A DNA stretch of 64,000 nt, taken from the NCBI RefSeq assembly GCF_013204855.1, contig NZ_JABMKZ010000007.1:279131-343130 (forward strand), given 5' to 3'. The stretch comes from Paenibacillus alba. GTDB taxonomy: Bacteria > Bacillota > Bacilli > Paenibacillales > NBRC-103111. The notes under the pieces are model-generated. The model was not told the DNA's origin. It did no database searches and worked only from the letters and a program-made list of their open reading frames with translations. The position numbers and the translations under genes are program-made. This document shows, piece after piece, positions 17,778-25,464 of the stretch (position 1 is its first letter; every line of letters begins with the position of its first letter).

Positions 17778-19588
17778 AAGCCTTCCCCCTTATTTTTTGG
17801 AATCACGATCTTCATCGTCGTACCGTGCCCTTCCTGACTGCAAATAAACATGCCGTAGGCGGAGCCATACTGGATTCTGATGCGGTCAGCCACGTTGCTG
17901 ACGCCAAGTCCTCTGCGCTCTTCATTAGCCCCTAATATTTCATCAAAAGGTGTTTCCAGCTCTGTTTTGTAATGAAATTTCGCTAATTTATCGGCGCTGA
18001 TCCCAATCCCATTATCCCTCACATATAAACCAATATGCTCCCCCTCATCCACAACTTGAATGGAAATCAGACCTTTGTAGGTGATAGGTTCAAAACCATG
18101 CTGAATCGCATTTTCGACCAAAGGCTGGAGCGTGAGCTTGAGAATATAGAAATCCAGCAGCTCTGGAGGCGCTTCAATTTCATATTGGAATTGATCCTCG
18201 AAACGGAATTCCTGAATTTCCAGATAGCTTCTAAGATGCTCGAGCTCGTGCCTGAGCGAAATCTCCTCTCTGCTTTCCATCCCGATGCGCAGTAAATTTC
18301 CGAGCCGGTACACCATTTGGCTTACTTTCTTGCCTTGGTTCTGAATAGCCAGTACATTGATGGATTCTAGCGTATTAAAAAGGAAATGCGGCTTAATCTG
18401 CGCTTGCAGCAGCATAAGCTCTGCTTTATTCTTGCGATCCTGTTGGCGCTTCACCTCTTCGAGCAGATCTTCTACACGAACAACCAAGCTGTTGAATCCT
18501 CTCGCAAGTGCTGAGGTCTCATCTTTCCCGCTTTCCTCCATCCGGGTCGTGAGATCGCCGCGCTCCACCTTTTTCATCGAAGAAAGCATACGTAAAATCA
18601 GCTGGATAATACGGCGCACAAATACCAAATTATAAACCAATGCAAAAAATAAACAGACGAACGTAATGCCCGCAACCAATTTCATAATCGTCTCGATTTC
18701 CCCCGCCACCGACTTCCATGACGTAATCGAAACGACACTCCAATCCTGCACACCCATCTGATTAATTTGCAAATGGTACAGGGAGACTAAGCTTTTCTCA
18801 TTCTGAAAGTTAGCTTGAAAGCTGTGATTGGCTTGCCCAAGATCCAATTTCCCCGGCAGCAGCTGAAGGACATTGGCGCCTTCGACCTGCTGCTTGTTAT
18901 CGTAGAGGATGAGTCCGCTTTGGTTAACGAGCAGATACCGTTTGGCGCTTTCCTCATTCGTATTGAACGATTTGAAAATTTGATCCAGCTCGCTAAACTT
19001 GAATTTCAGCAGCATAAAGCCAAGATTGTCCATTGTCCAGAAATCCTTGACCATTCTTGCTTGATAGAAGTCTCCCCGTCCTGACCCGAATTCCTTATAC
19101 TCGGATGGTCCGATCCAGAGCGGACTCCCATTCAATTCCTTGATTTGCTCAAAGGCTGTGCTGTTCATCAGCACTTGCCAAGGTAAAGCGCTTCCGCTTG
19201 TGCGGCCTGCGCTAAATGATTTGCCGACATTATTATAAATAACGACGGATTGAATCGGCGAATACGTTAAAATGGAACCCCGCAGCAGCGTATCGAATGT
19301 ATTCAAATCATAAGAAGAAGGCGAAGCATCCTTCTGGTTCACCTCGTCGATGGTGCGATAAATGCCTTGTATGCTGTCCTTGACCATCCAAAAATCCGAA
19401 AAATAGTTGGCTTCTTTGAACATGTAATAAATATTGCGGGAAATCGCCTGCAAGGTGACTTCGGTTAGATCGCCATATTTCTTCTCAATCAGCTGCTGAG
19501 ACACGGTGTATACCGCTGATCCGAGGACAAATAGGGGGATAATAATAAACATTAAAAATCCGATAAACACCTTTTTGTTCAAATTCAT
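17774..19588 (-). CDS. Sensor histidine kinase (YesM-like)
   Basis: 604 residues. An N-terminal membrane helix (VFIGFLMFIIIPLFVLGSAVY) is followed by an extracytoplasmic domain of some 270 residues, a second helix, a HAMP region and a His_kinase domain with the YesM hallmark KPHFLFNTLESINVL. The HATPase domain shows VENAIQHG and DNGIGI. It would sense a sugar signal outside and phosphorylate the adjacent regulator. I prefer ATG 19588 to the ATG at 19651, because the latter adds residues before the helix and has its AAGGA directly abutting the codon; GGAAGGAG lies 13 bases before 19588, rather far, so the start remains uncertain. Confidence 0.88.
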   Translation of the reverse strand: MNLNKKVFIGFLMFIIIPLFVLGSAVYTVSQQLIEKKYGDLTEVTLQAISRNIYYMFKEANYFSDFWMVKDSIQGIYRTIDEVNQKDASPSSYDLNTFDTLLRGSILTYSPIQSVVIYNNVGKSFSAGRTSGSALPWQVLMNSTAFEQIKELNGSPLWIGPSEYKEFGSGRGDFYQARMVKDFWTMDNLGFMLLKFKFSELDQIFKSFNTNEESAKRYLLVNQSGLILYDNKQQVEGANVLQLLPGKLDLGQANHSFQANFQNEKSLVSLYHLQINQMGVQDWSVVSITSWKSVAGEIETIMKLVAGITFVCLFFALVYNLVFVRRIIQLILRMLSSMKKVERGDLTTRMEESGKDETSALARGFNSLVVRVEDLLEEVKRQQDRKNKAELMLLQAQIKPHFLFNTLESINVLAIQNQGKKVSQMVYRLGNLLRIGMESREEISLRHELEHLRSYLEIQEFRFEDQFQYEIEAPPELLDFYILKLTLQPLVENAIQHGFEPITYKGLISIQVVDEGEHIGLYVRDNGIGISADKLAKFHYKTELETPFDEILGANEERRGLGVSNVADRIRIQYGSAYGMFICSQEGHGTTMKIVIPKNKGEGL

Positions 19589-19742
19589 TCGCGATGGCAG
19601 ACTCCTTCCAAGCAGAATGAGGCACCATCTTAGTGTTGGCGCCTTTTTCATTCCTTACTATTAATTATAAATGAGCCTTAATTTATCGTTCTAGGGATAG
19701 CATTGGATGCTCCAGGGATAAAATCGTCTACTTCATTTTAAC

Positions 19743-20180
19743 TCATCCAAGTGATAGGACGGGTTCAACAGTTACCTCGACATTGCCTTTTAAAGATTTG
19801 CTGATCATACACGTCTGTTCGGCGCGATAAGCCGCTTTCGTTATTTTATCCACCAGCTCCTCGGAAGCATCCTTAGGCACGGAAATCTGAGGGCGGTGAA
19901 CAATTTTCTCCACCTTCATCGAAGGACTGCTCTGCACATAAACTTCCGATGTCAGTGTAATGGTTGTAATTCCTTGTCTTTTCAGAAGCATGCCAAGCGT
20001 AATGAGATAGCAAGTAGCCGCCGCGCCTAACAGCATCTCTTCCGGATTCGTACCGATGCCTGGACCCTTCAACTGTTCGGGAACCGAAATGGCTGTCTCC
20101 AACTGGCCAGATCGGATGTGACCACTGCCGTCTAAGCCGCCAGACCATGATGCTTGCAATTCAAAGCGATGTTCACTCAT
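19743..20180 (-). CDS. OsmC/Ohr family protein
   Basis: 145 residues, a normal OsmC length. Two conserved cysteines, C57 (LGAAATCYLITL) and C124 (EQTCMISKSL), match the redox pair of OsmC-type peroxidases, which reduce organic hydroperoxides. TNPEEMLLGAAA is a family signature. No regulator such as OhrR lies next to it. The ATG at 20180 sits after TTGAGGAGTAG. Confidence 0.9.
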   Translation of the reverse strand: MSEHRFELQASWSGGLDGSGHIRSGQLETAISVPEQLKGPGIGTNPEEMLLGAAATCYLITLGMLLKRQGITTITLTSEVYVQSSPSMKVEKIVHRPQISVPKDASEELVDKITKAAYRAEQTCMISKSLKGNVEVTVEPVLSLG

Positions 20181-20905
20181 AGTGGACTACTCCTCAATTC
20201 TGCTCAAACTGGATAGAAGCTCAACGTGCTTTCCTATAATTGTAAAGGAATATGTGTGGTTTCACCAGTAAACAAAAAATCGTTTCCGCTCCTGATTCAG
20301 GACGAAAACGATTCGGTTGAGCTATATGCTTGTATAGCTATCATTGATATCTATGAAGTTGCAAAATTCATGTGTTGGAATCAAAACAATGAAAGCCCTA
20401 CCTCTCTTCCATCCTTGCGGCTCCAATGACCGCGCCAGTGCGAATTGCTTAACAAACACCTGCTGCCGAAACACTTTACGTTGCCTCGGGTTTACCATAA
20501 ATGAGCTGATTTTACTGCATCATTGGGAGAAAAACAAACAAGGAGAGGGGGTTACTTTCTTCTCGCTAATCGTTCGTGTGGGGTAAATGAGGTTTGGTTT
20601 TAAGTGTTTATATGGTTCATTTCAATCAATTAATATAATATACAGGAAAATACAATTAAAGTCAAACTTTTTCTCATAAGGGACTGCTCGATGTAGAATA
20701 CACGCCACCACTTTCCATATCCGAACCCTGATCTATCACCAAATAATTCTTGTCGTCTGTTATTTTCATCCTGTATGATAGTAGCAAGAAGCCACCCCCG
20801 TCATATCAGTCACATCTCGGCATGAAGAACACGCCGCTTTGCTAGTTCAACACTTGTTGTTGATCTGGTGAAGCGGCTTATTTATTTCCATAGGAGGTTT
20901 TGTCA
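20181..20905. other. Gene-poor stretch between osmC and the nuclease gene
   Basis: No convincing coding sequence is visible in these 725 bases. Two hairpins stand out. One, at 20278-20313 (AATCGTTT paired with AAACGATT around TCCTGATTCAGGA), has an A-run on its left and so looks like a terminator of a minus-strand transcript. A 58-codon minus-strand frame (20322-20498) ends eight bases before it but lacks a ribosome site and any recognisable family. The second hairpin is at 20833-20877. The middle part is AT-rich around 20600-20660. Confidence 0.5.
20833..20877 (+). promoter_or_regulatory. Hairpin in the leader of the nuclease gene
   Basis: GCCGCTT and AAGCGGC pair across 31 bases that themselves contain TTCAACA opposite TGTTGTTGA. 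TTATTTATTT follows, then the AGGAGG site of the next gene at 20892. It could be a terminator for upstream transcription or a leader element affecting translation of the nuclease-like gene. Confidence 0.45.
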
Positions 20906-21592
20906 ATGAACGATCACTTGGTTCAAGCAGTCGATAGCTTTTTATCTGGGCATTTAGCACGGAGAAGCGGTGAACGTTACCGAAGACTCAAAGAAGGGCA
21001 TGGGCATGCCGAAAAAACTTTTTTACTACACGTGTGGTGGCCCGCGTTCGGTAACTTTAAGGACTTACACCCCGAGTATGAAGTGAAAGACTTCCGCGAT
21101 GGCTTGCGGTTCCTAGATTTCGCCTTCCTTCGTCCTCCGCTGAAACTGGCAATCGAAATCGATGGATATGCTGCCCACTCGTCACAAATGAGTCGAACCC
21201 AATTCTCAGATCAATGGATGCGCCAAAACCACCTTATCATCGACGGATGGAAGATCTTGCGTTTCTCTTATGATGACATCAAAGACCGCCCGCGCATGTG
21301 TGAACAAGTTTTGCAGCAGCTGATGGGCCGCCATTTGAGCCGAAATCCGCAAGACAGCAGCGTCATGAACTATATGGAAAAAGAAATATTCCGATTTGCT
21401 TTGTCACTAAACAGGCATCTGACACCTCAAGATGTACGTCATATTCTTTCCGTCAAAAAGCAAAAAGCAAGACTGCTATTGAAGAGCATGCTGGATAAAG
21501 AGCTCATACAGCCTGCCGGCAAGGGCACACAGCGAATTCGCGCCTATCAATTAACCGCCGCCGCGATGCAGCTTGTTGAAACCCTCAAATAA
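20906..21592 (+). CDS. DUF559/Vsr-like endonuclease-fold protein with C-terminal winged helix
   Basis: 228 residues. The middle shows the nuclease-fold pattern RFLDFAFLRPPLKLAIEIDGYAAH (residues ~70-95) and, later, IIDGWKILRFSYDDI, as in DUF559, where an Asp in the first strand and E-I-D in the next form the metal site. The C-terminal ~80 residues look like a winged helix (LTPQDVRHILSVKKQKARLLLKSM and LIQPAGKGTQR). DNA cleavage or binding is therefore likely but not shown. ATG 20906 is preceded by AGGAGG with eight bases spacing; a TTG at 20900 is too close to it. It is a single gene flanked by non-coding DNA and a repeat array. Confidence 0.75.
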   Translation: MNDHLVQAVDSFLSGHLARRSGERYRRLKEGHGHAEKTFLLHVWWPAFGNFKDLHPEYEVKDFRDGLRFLDFAFLRPPLKLAIEIDGYAAHSSQMSRTQFSDQWMRQNHLIIDGWKILRFSYDDIKDRPRMCEQVLQQLMGRHLSRNPQDSSVMNYMEKEIFRFALSLNRHLTPQDVRHILSVKKQKARLLLKSMLDKELIQPAGKGTQRIRAYQLTAAAMQLVETLK

Positions 21593-21605
21593 GGGATGGT
21601 ACCCT

Positions 21606-21995
21606 TATTTCCAGCGTCCCCAAACTTTAAGGCCGAAATTCAGCCTCTCAACTGCTCAATCAGGCGGGCTGCTCAACTTCTTGACACGTTAAGGCTGTTT
21701 TTCAGCCTTACGGAGCTTCTTAGCCTCGTCCCCACCACTTTAAGGTCGAAATTCAGCCTCTCAACTGCTCAATCAGGCGGGCTGCTCGATTTTTTGATAC
21801 ATTAAGGCTGTTTTTCAGCCTTACGGAGACTCTTAGCCCCGTCCCCACCACTTTAAGGCCGAAATTCAGCCTCTCAACTGCTCAATCGAGCGGGCTGCTC
21901 GACTTTTTGACGCTTTAAGGCTGTTTATCAGCCTTACGGTGGCTCTTAGCCGCGTCGCCACCACTTTAAGGCCGATATTCAGCCTTACAGACACG
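21606..21995. repeat. Intergenic hairpin array, 113-bp composite repeat (family 2)
   Basis: The phrase GGCCGAAATTCAGCC (with one or two changes) begins at 21631, 21744, 21857 and 21970, a constant 113-bp period giving three full copies and a fourth partial one. Each unit has a second module, TTAAGGCTG, T-run, CAGCCTTA, beginning 62 bp after the first, so the spacing alternates 62 and 51 bp. The modules form short hairpins. The sequence is unlike family 1, but the spacing is nearly the same. It follows the nuclease gene by about 15 bp. Confidence 0.9.
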
Positions 21996-22059
21996 GGGTT
22001 CTCGCCCATCCCAGAGAAGGCACTTGCCCGCAGCCTCCCCCGCTCAGCGCTTCCCTAAC

Positions 22060-22087
22060 AAAAAAACCGCAGGCACATGCCCGCGGT
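22060..22087 (-). terminator. Terminator of the chemoreceptor gene
   Basis: On the minus strand ACCGCGGGCA pairs with TGCCTGCGGT over a two-base loop and is followed by seven T. It ends the gene whose stop is at 22095, eight bases upstream. Confidence 0.85.
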
Positions 22088-22094
22088 CCCAACG

Positions 22095-23843
22095 CTACAC
22101 CGTAAATTTCTGCAAGGAAATTTGCAGTGCTTCTGCTAATCCTGCCAAGGACTTGGCAGAGTTTTCGATTTCCTCAGTTGTCGACATCTGCTGCTGGCTG
22201 GCAGCCGAGGTCTCTTGACTGACGGAAATGCCTGTTTCCGAGACGGCACTTACGATGCTCATCACTTGCTCGATGCGTTCGTTCGCTTCTACGAGCTGGT
22301 GAATGTTCAAGTTCACATTCTCAACCTTCGCGTTAACCTTCTCTACCGATGTTTCAATATGTATAAACGATTCCTGAGCTTCTTCGGAAATCGCTAATCC
22401 AGCCTCAACTTTGCCGGCTCCTGTGTGCATAGAGCTCACGGCATGATTGATCTGTCTTTGGATCGTAGAAACCAGATTCGTAATGTTCCGTGCCGACGAT
22501 GCAGATTGCTCTGCCAGCTTGCGCACTTCACCAGCAACGACAGCGAAGCCTCGACCCGCTTCACCTGCCCGCGCCGCTTCGATCGCGGCATTCAAAGAAA
22601 GGAGATTCGTTTGTGTAGAAATCTCATTGATAACACTAACAATCTCGCCAATTTTGTGAGCATTTTTGCCTAAGGCCTCAATAACGGCATTAACCTCATT
22701 CACGGAATCGGAGATTTCTGTCATCTGACCTGCAATGGATACGATCGATCTTTTGCCATTTTGCGCCGCAGTGGTTGCTTGTTCGACAAGCATAGTCACT
22801 TCAGAGGCTGACTCATCAATCAGCTTCGTACTTGTAAGCAGCTGATAAACAGCCTCATTAGCTTGGTTTACGCCAGCGAATTGTTTCTCGAAATCCTCCG
22901 ACAATTGCTGGCTGGAATTGGCCACTTGCTTGGCTGCCAAAGAGCTTTGTTCCGAACTTGCCATAAGCTCTTCCGAGCTTGCCGATAAGGTCAAGGCATT
23001 GTCAGCGATTTGCGAGACTAAGCTTCGCAGATTTTCCGTCATGACATTAAACGATCCTGTTAGTTTCCCGACTTCATCCCCGTAAGGATAATTACCATTG
23101 ACAGAAAGATCACCTTCTGCCGCTTTCTCCATATGCTCTTGAAGTCTGCGAATCGGTGTCGAAATAATCATATTTAATGCTAGTGCATTCACTGTCAGAA
23201 TGATAATAGCGATTATGATCGTCAAAATAATGACCACATGCGAGGAATCTGCATCTGCCTTGCTGGATTCCTGGAATTTCTCGGCGGCAGATTCTTTGAG
23301 CTTCACCAAAGTATCCAACGCTTCATCCGTTTTATTCCCTTGCGCTGAAACCTCATTATTATAAATTTGGTAAGCAACTTGATTATTTTGTGTAGCAAGA
23401 TCAAGAGCTGAGGTGATACCTTTGATATAGGTTAAATTCAGCCCCTCGAAGTTGCGAAATGCAATCGATTCCTCTTCGTTTAAAGCAATTCGGCCGATTT
23501 TGGTGACCAACTCATTATTGCTCAACAAGTTCTGCTCTAATTTGGCTTTCAATTTCTGTTTATATTTCACATCTACCGACAGCATCATTTCCAGTAAATT
23601 CGCTTCTGTTTCATTCGAGTTCGCTTTCAATTGGTTAATCCACTTCACAGATAGCAAACTTTCCTCGTACATTCTGGTAGAATTATCAGCCATCTTGTCC
23701 ATGTAGTGGTAACCCGTAATACCTACGATGATGAGGAACAAAATAGCAATTGCATTCATGAGCATCAGTTTAAAGCGGATTTTAAGATTGCGAAGGATGG
23801 ACAGGCTGGCTTTCCTATTTTTCGTATTTTTCATAAATCTCAT
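22095..23843 (-). CDS. Methyl-accepting chemotaxis protein (four-helix-bundle sensor)
   Basis: About 582 residues. One membrane helix near the N-terminus ([20 protein letters not shown]) and a second after ~150 residues bracket an all-helical periplasm-side domain typical of 4HB_MCP. A HAMP domain and the signalling hairpin [19 protein letters not shown] follow. Such receptors pass ligand signals to CheA/CheW. The start is uncertain: ATG 23843, TTG 23855 (GAGAGGGG about ten bases upstream) or TTG 23876 are in frame. There is no chemotaxis operon nearby; it is a solitary receptor gene with its own terminator. Confidence 0.88.
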   Translation of the reverse strand: MRFMKNTKNRKASLSILRNLKIRFKLMLMNAIAILFLIIVGITGYHYMDKMADNSTRMYEESLLSVKWINQLKANSNETEANLLEMMLSVDVKYKQKLKAKLEQNLLSNNELVTKIGRIALNEEESIAFRNFEGLNLTYIKGITSALDLATQNNQVAYQIYNNEVSAQGNKTDEALDTLVKLKESAAEKFQESSKADADSSHVVIILTIIIAIIILTVNALALNMIISTPIRRLQEHMEKAAEGDLSVNGNYPYGDEVGKLTGSFNVMTENLRSLVSQIADNALTLSASSEELMASSEQSSLAAKQVANSSQQLSEDFEKQFAGVNQANEAVYQLLTSTKLIDESASEVTMLVEQATTAAQNGKRSIVSIAGQMTEISDSVNEVNAVIEALGKNAHKIGEIVSVINEISTQTNLLSLNAAIEAARAGEAGRGFAVVAGEVRKLAEQSASSARNITNLVSTIQRQINHAVSSMHTGAGKVEAGLAISEEAQESFIHIETSVEKVNAKVENVNLNIHQLVEANERIEQVMSIVSAVSETGISVSQETSAASQQQMSTTEEIENSAKSLAGLAEALQISLQKFTV

Positions 23844-24063
23844 ATTGAATTTCAAAATGACCCGTTCCCCTCTCAAATCATCATGCTATCTCTGTTTTTT
23901 CAATGACATAATATCTAACATGAAAATAATTAATTTACCTATGGTTTATTTTACAAACAAGCAGACATTCTGTAAAGACAAATTTCGCCTAAAAACACCA
24001 TAAAACCAAAGAAAAATCCACACTATTTGCTGCTATTTTCATCAAAGAGACAGGGAAAATAAA

Positions 24064-24289
24064 ATGAGGTTGATCGGAATCATTGTCAATCTACTTTCGG
24101 GTGATGGCAGAGGATCTAACATTTGGAGGGCGGGGATGGCACCATTCATGAGGTCCTTCAAGGGGTCTATCCAAATATCCCCTGCTGCCCCGCCTCACGA
24201 TGTAGCCGATATTGTCGTGATTCGAAGCAGCAGGCAATTTCACTTCACACACAGTCGTTCAAGCCGATGATCCCATCGGGGTTAATACC
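24064..24289 (+). pseudogene. Relic of a YegS/DagK-type lipid kinase gene
   Basis: Three fragments in three different frames resemble one family in the right order. Frame from 24064: MRLIGIIVNLLSGDGRGSN, like the N-terminus of diacylglycerol-kinase-type proteins. In the frame of 24123: EGGDGTIHEVLQGVYPNIP, containing the kinase GGDGT motif. From about 24240 in the third frame: TVVQADDPIGVNT followed by a stop, like the C-terminal strand of the family (QADGEPIG). The expected 40 or so residues between the first two and nearly 200 between the last two are missing. I infer deletion and frame decay. The neighbouring lplT/aas genes also concern phospholipids. Confidence 0.6.
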
Positions 24290-25464
24290 TAAAGGGCTAA
24301 TTTTAACCGTTGACGCTGTAAAATTAGATAACTGACGAAGACGGCCAGAACGATAGCAATCCCTGTTATGGAGATGTCAGGTGAAAGACCGTCCTTGGAG
24401 ATCTGGGTATAGACCCCAACTCCGGCGAGCATCATTGTATTTTCGAGGAGATTTTGTACCGCAATCGTTTTCCCGGCACCAACCATTCGCTGTCCTTTGT
24501 CTTGAAGCACCGTGTTCATGGGAACGATGAATACACCGCCGCTAAAGCCTACCAGAAGCAATAAACCTATCGTCACGTACAAGTTTGAAATGAGTGGGAA
24601 CAACAAAATGCTAAGAACCATCACAATCCCAAACACGAACGAATTATAATATTTACGGGCAGGAATAAGTTTAGGTGTCATCAAGGCGCCAACCATAATG
24701 CCTATCCCCGTTATAGCCACAAGCATCGAAATTTGATCGACTGAATGTATGCCCAAATGTGCAGGCACCCAAGCGATAATGGCCAGCCGTACGACCGAAG
24801 ACGTCATCCAGAAGGAGCCAGTTCCGACGAGCGAGAAGCGAGTTGTTCTGTCTTTCAACAGGAGCGTCACGTCAGAAACAAAACCCTTGGCTTCTTTTAC
24901 ATAGCGAATATTTGGATTGCCTGGGATGCTAGGTATTTGCAATGACAAAATCAAGGAAATGAAGTAAAGACCAAAGCAAACGACAATGGAACCCGTAAGT
25001 GATGCCTTTGCCAAAATCCCTCCGCATACAGACCCCAAAAGTATCGCCATAATCGTATACCCTTCAATCCGGGCGTTGGCTTTCAGAAGCTCATTGTCTG
25101 AATGAGTTAGCGAAGGCAAGATGCCATATTTGGCGGGTGAATATACCGCAGCTCCGATGCCAACGATGCCATAGCTGACAGCCGGGTCCAGATGCAGGAA
25201 TAAAGCAATAATGCCAATGCCTTTGATCGCATTGCCGACTAGCAGAACACGGGACTTGGGATTTTTATCTGCATAGGCGCCAACGAATGGGGCTAAGAGC
25301 ACGAAAGCGACTAGAAATGAGGCTTGCACAACCCCAATATAATAATCGGGGAAAGCATTCTGCTTGATGATCGCCAGTGTGATGAAAAGAATCATATTAT
25401 CGGCAAAAGCGGAAAGAAATTGTGTCACGTACAGTGTCTGAAGTGGATTCTTTGTCAATGTCAT
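24289..25464 (-). CDS. lplT: Lysophospholipid transporter LplT
   Basis: 391 residues, about twelve membrane helices. The N-terminus NPLQTLYVTQFLSAFADNMILF and the loop GIVGIGAAVYSPAKYGILP match the LplT branch of the major facilitator superfamily, which flips lysophospholipids across the inner membrane. It overlaps the aas gene by four bases and is translated after it; in enterobacteria lplT and aas also form a pair, in which the transporter feeds the acyltransferase. This linkage makes the call firm. Confidence 0.88.
   Translation of the reverse strand: MTLTKNPLQTLYVTQFLSAFADNMILFITLAIIKQNAFPDYYIGVVQASFLVAFVLLAPFVGAYADKNPKSRVLLVGNAIKGIGIIALFLHLDPAVSYGIVGIGAAVYSPAKYGILPSLTHSDNELLKANARIEGYTIMAILLGSVCGGILAKASLTGSIVVCFGLYFISLILSLQIPSIPGNPNIRYVKEAKGFVSDVTLLLKDRTTRFSLVGTGSFWMTSSVVRLAIIAWVPAHLGIHSVDQISMLVAITGIGIMVGALMTPKLIPARKYYNSFVFGIVMVLSILLFPLISNLYVTIGLLLLVGFSGGVFIVPMNTVLQDKGQRMVGAGKTIAVQNLLENTMMLAGVGVYTQISKDGLSPDISITGIAIVLAVFVSYLILQRQRLKLAL

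Noticed and set aside
21606..21995. CRISPR array
   Set aside because: The period is 113 bp, the whole unit is repeated rather than short repeats with unique spacers, and no cas gene is present.
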